Assembly: GCF_000632455.1 (NCBI RefSeq) | Contig: NZ_JFYL01000013.1 | Location: forward strand, 1-61,189 | Reading direction: 5' to 3' | Length of the DNA: 61,189 nucleotides | From: Acinetobacter sp. Ver3 | Lineage (GTDB): Bacteria > Pseudomonadota > Gammaproteobacteria > Pseudomonadales > Moraxellaceae | Part shown: piece by piece, positions 58,856-61,189 of the stretch | Numbering within the stretch: position 1 is the stretch's first letter | Layout of the letters: each line of letters begins with the position of its first letter | Notes under the pieces: model-generated | The model's input: the letters and a program-made list of their open reading frames with translations, nothing else | Told to the model about the DNA's origin: nothing | The model's database searches: none | Translations under genes and position numbers: made by a program

Positions 58856-59932
58856 ATGAATATGAGCATGAGAACTCAGCATCTTAGACACAATAGTATG
58901 AAATTACTTTCATGGCTATTTGTCTTTGCGATGACCTGTACATTGCAAATGGTTCATGCAGAAACTGCAACAGCAGTAGATCATGAGTCTGACGCGATTG
59001 TGCTGGGAAAAGTGATTCAACCCAACTCAACAAATCCATCATCAGGTGCTCAGCAAAATAACCCAACACAAGTTCCTCCTGTTACTGTTACAAATGATAT
59101 GCAGGAAGGAGACATTCAACGTCAACTCCCAACATTGAATGAACCTGTGATAGATCAGGCGAATATACTTTCTCCTCAAGTAAAGTCTGAACTCGATACA
59201 ATAATTCGCGGTCTATATAATGAGGGTAAGGCTCAAATTGGGATCGTCATCGTTCCGACAACTGGTCAGGAAGGTATCTTTGATTTTGCAATGCGTACAG
59301 CACAGACTTGGGGGTTAGGTTCTGCTCAACAAGATAATGGTTTATTAATCGCAGTGGCGATTAATGATCGAAGATTACATATCGCAACAGGTTATGGGTT
59401 GGAAGGAGTGATTCCAGATATCGTTGCGAGTCGAATCATTCGCGAACAAATCACCCCTTATTTTAAAGTCAATCAATTTGGACAGGGTTTAATTGCAGGG
59501 GTCAGAGAAATTGAACGAATCGTTAACCTTGATCCGGAAATTGCCCAACAAGCCGCTGAAGAACTGAAACTTAGACAAGAACAAGCCTTAAAAGCGCAAT
59601 ATGCAAAAGAAAAGACATTTAACACGGTATTATTTATTTTAATCGCTGGTGTGATTGGTTCTTTTATTATTGGTAATCGTTTAAGTGCTTCGGTCGCGGG
59701 CGTTACTGCTTTTGCTGCGAGTATGATTTATGGTTCAGGGATTATAATCAGCTTAATTGTGGGTATTGGAATTTTCTTTTTATTATTTACATCCATCGCA
59801 CAGTTGATTTTCCAAGCATTTTTATCTGGCGGAGGACGTGGCGGCAGTGGCGGTCGAGGCGGATTTGGCGGTGGTGGCTTTAGTGGCGGTGGTGGTGGCT
59901 TTGGTGGGGGAGGTGCGTCAGGCTCATGGTAA
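58856..59932 (+). CDS. TPM-domain membrane protein (YgcG type)
   Basis: A 358-residue protein with a signal peptide ending MVHA (about residue 35), a TPM domain (about residues 100-225: PVIDQANILSPQVKSELDTI, IGIVIVPTTG, NGLLIAVAINDRRLHIATG) and membrane helices at about residues 254-320. The C-terminal tail is glycine-rich (GGFGGGGFSGGGGGFGGGGA), as in YgcG proteins. It forms a unit with lemA and the next TPM gene. The start is uncertain: ATG 58856, 58862 and 58868 are all in frame, and no clear Shine-Dalgarno sequence precedes them. Confidence 0.85.
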   Translation: MNMSMRTQHLRHNSMKLLSWLFVFAMTCTLQMVHAETATAVDHESDAIVLGKVIQPNSTNPSSGAQQNNPTQVPPVTVTNDMQEGDIQRQLPTLNEPVIDQANILSPQVKSELDTIIRGLYNEGKAQIGIVIVPTTGQEGIFDFAMRTAQTWGLGSAQQDNGLLIAVAINDRRLHIATGYGLEGVIPDIVASRIIREQITPYFKVNQFGQGLIAGVREIERIVNLDPEIAQQAAEELKLRQEQALKAQYAKEKTFNTVLFILIAGVIGSFIIGNRLSASVAGVTAFAASMIYGSGIIISLIVGIGIFFLLFTSIAQLIFQAFLSGGGRGGSGGRGGFGGGGFSGGGGGFGGGGASGSW

Positions 59933-60486
59933 CAAAAACAGAAACGACAGAAATTATCACTGAACCAAGGTTGCAACAAGCATCTCAACCGAGTTTTAAG
60001 CGCTGGATTAGGCACTTTTGTTATTTGCCTGCGTCTAAACGTTATTTTTCCAAGATGGACCAAAATGCGATTGCAGAGGCAGTGAAACAAGCGGAGCAAG
60101 GTCATGTTGGAGAGATCCAAGTGGTCATAGAGGGATATATTCCATGTGCCTTGGCTTATTCAATGAATACTCGTCAGCGAGCAGAACAACTTTTTGCTGA
60201 ATTAGGTGTATGGGATACAGAGTTTAATAGTGGTGTACTGATATATTTAAATCTATGTGAGCAGAAAGTTGAAATTGTGATTGATCGTGGAATTCAAAAG
60301 GCAACAACGCAACAGGATTGGCAAGCAATCTGTGATCACATGATCCGTGAGCTAAAAAATAAAAATTATAAACAGGGTGTTATTGTTGGCGTGATGGAAG
60401 TCGTGGAAATTTTGAATCGTTTTTATGATGATAAAGTGCAAGATTTAGAAAATGAGCTCAGTAATCAGCCAATTATTTTAAATTGA
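59926..60486 (+). CDS. Second TPM-domain protein, without signal peptide
   Basis: A 186-residue protein with a TPM-like domain (about residues 45-170: QNAIAEAVKQAEQGHVGEIQ, VLIYLNLCEQKVEIVIDRGI, KNKNYKQGVIVGVMEVVEIL). It lacks a signal peptide and has no strong membrane helix, unlike the first TPM protein. It overlaps that gene by 7 bases. The N-terminal 40 residues are polar and basic. The function of this pair is not known; the context with LemA suggests envelope work. Confidence 0.8.
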   Translation: MVTKTETTEIITEPRLQQASQPSFKRWIRHFCYLPASKRYFSKMDQNAIAEAVKQAEQGHVGEIQVVIEGYIPCALAYSMNTRQRAEQLFAELGVWDTEFNSGVLIYLNLCEQKVEIVIDRGIQKATTQQDWQAICDHMIRELKNKNYKQGVIVGVMEVVEILNRFYDDKVQDLENELSNQPIILN

Positions 60487-60492
60487 TTCAAG

Positions 60493-60519
60493 AAAAGTGA
60501 CAAAAAATGTCACTTTTTT
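60493..60519 (+). terminator. Terminator after the second TPM gene
   Basis: Stem aaaagtgaca (60493-60502), loop of five As, tgtcactttt (60508-60517), then Ts. It closes the lemA-TPM-TPM unit before pilA. Confidence 0.9.
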
Positions 60520-60559
60520 ACATAAATTAACATTAAAAATAAATTTGAAAAATATTTAT

Positions 60560-60575
60560 TGGCAACTTTGAGGCG
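60560..60575 (+). promoter_or_regulatory. Candidate sigma-54 promoter of pilA
   Basis: TGGCAA (60560-60565) matches the -24 element at five of six bases. GC at 60573-60574 sits at the correct 10-base spacing from GG at 60561-60562. The -12 region (aggcg) is otherwise weak. It is 93 bases upstream of the pilA ATG. pilA is RpoN-dependent in Pseudomonas. Confidence 0.45.
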
Positions 60576-60668
60576 TTATCAGAAAATAGCATCAGTTAGT
60601 TAGCAACAACAAAATCTATTTTGGGGATAGGTTGTTAACTTTGAACTTAAAAAATTAGGAGAGATGTT

Positions 60669-61160
60669 ATGAACGCTCAAAAAGGTTTTACTTTAATCGA
60701 GTTAATGATTGTTGTTGCAATTATCGGTATTCTTGCTGCAGTAGCGATTCCAGCTTACCAAAATTATGTTGCTAAATCACAAGTAGCTGTTGGTTTAGCT
60801 GATATTAGTGGTGGTAAAACAAATGCGGAAGCTCAATTATCTGAAGGTATTTCAAGTGCTTTAAGTACTCCAGCTAAAGTTGGATTAGCTGCTAATTCGA
60901 CGGCATGTTCAACTATTTCCGCTAATATTGGCACTGATGGTAAAGGTGTAATTAATTGTACGCTTAAAGGCTCAGCAAGAATTAATGGTAAATTAATTCA
61001 ATGGGTGCGTACAGCGGATGCAGATGCAAGCAGTGATCCAAGTGCGCCGTCAGCAGAGTCTATTGGTCGTTGGTCATGTGTTACTAACGTTGTTAGTGAT
61101 TTGGCACCAAAATCTTGTAAAGTTGAATCTAGTATTACTGCTCCAAGTTCTCAAGGTTAA
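60669..61160 (+). CDS. pilA: Type IV major pilin
   Basis: PilA is the structural subunit of type IV pili, used for twitching and natural DNA uptake. The 163-residue prepilin has the six-residue leader MNAQKG followed by [20 protein letters not shown], with the conserved glutamate E11 at +5 of the mature protein. C80/C97 and C137/C150 probably form two disulfides. The C-terminal tail ends [10 protein letters not shown]. aggaga lies 8 bases before the ATG. PilB, PilC and PilD are encoded 10-14 kb earlier. Downstream bases to the window end show no gene. Confidence 0.95.
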   Translation: MNAQKGFTLIELMIVVAIIGILAAVAIPAYQNYVAKSQVAVGLADISGGKTNAEAQLSEGISSALSTPAKVGLAANSTACSTISANIGTDGKGVINCTLKGSARINGKLIQWVRTADADASSDPSAPSAESIGRWSCVTNVVSDLAPKSCKVESSITAPSSQG

Positions 61161-61189
61161 AGAGTTTAAGAATCTAAGAAATAAAAAAG

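Overview
The window is one contiguous stretch of a chromosome from a gammaproteobacterium of the genus Acinetobacter (Moraxellaceae), or something very close to it. The evidence is the AT-rich composition and strong A/T third-position bias, the order tuf, tRNA-Trp, secE, nusG, rplKAJL, rpoBC, a solo LpxO-type lipid A hydroxylase, the fadBA order and the pilBCD-coaE cluster. No plasmid, prophage, IS element or CRISPR array is visible. Most of the window is core genome with small species-variable genes between the conserved blocks.

Layout. 1-13,200: the 3' end of tuf, tRNA-Trp, secE-nusG, then rplK-rplA, an L10-type leader, rplJ-rplL, an attenuator region, rpoB and rpoC. A double-hairpin repeat sits exactly between rpoB and rpoC. 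13,200-25,950: accessory and envelope genes. These are a glycine-zipper lipoprotein, a DUF4442 hotdog protein, an alpha/beta hydrolase, a Na+/H+ antiporter family carrier, an OmpW porin, an LprI-like protein, htpG with a sigma-32-like promoter, several secreted proteins of unknown function, a FrnE-type DsbA protein and a DUF4105 membrane protein. 25,960-30,200: two AT-rich unknown genes bracketed by a degenerate second copy of the fadA 3' end, then fadA and fadB. 30,700-46,900: LpxO-like hydroxylase, a lipoprotein, a one-domain Clp-type ATPase, uvrC, a thioesterase, pgsA, a Tai4-like secreted protein, a DUF4269 gene that looks frameshifted, an ABC exporter, alkB, the recN-yqgE-ruvX string, ppnP, rlmB, a DMT transporter and coaE. 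46,900-50,730: pilD, pilC, pilB on the minus strand. 50,980-58,100: tpiA, secG, tRNA-Leu(GAG), three tandem initiator tRNAs, rimP-nusA-infB-rbfA, the same order as the E. coli secG-leuU-metY-rimP region. 58,240-61,160: lemA with two TPM-domain genes, and the type IV pilin gene pilA with a possible sigma-54 promoter.

Functional links. The two large conserved blocks hold much of the transcription and translation machinery: EF-Tu, L11/L1/L10/L7-L12, RNA polymerase beta and beta', NusG, NusA, IF-2, RimP, RbfA and initiator tRNA. PilB/C/D with PilA form the type IV pilus engine, peptidase and fibre subunit. FadB/FadA are the two halves of the beta-oxidation complex. UvrC, AlkB, RecN and RuvX are DNA repair or recombination proteins.

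No clearly new multi-gene system stands out. The best leads are the fadA 3'-end duplication that brackets two unknown genes, the single-base frame disruption in the DUF4269 gene next to a possible orphan immunity protein, a three-repeat secreted protein, the solo Clp D2 ATPase, and the U1/U72 ends of the three initiator tRNAs. All functions are read from sequence patterns without database searches.
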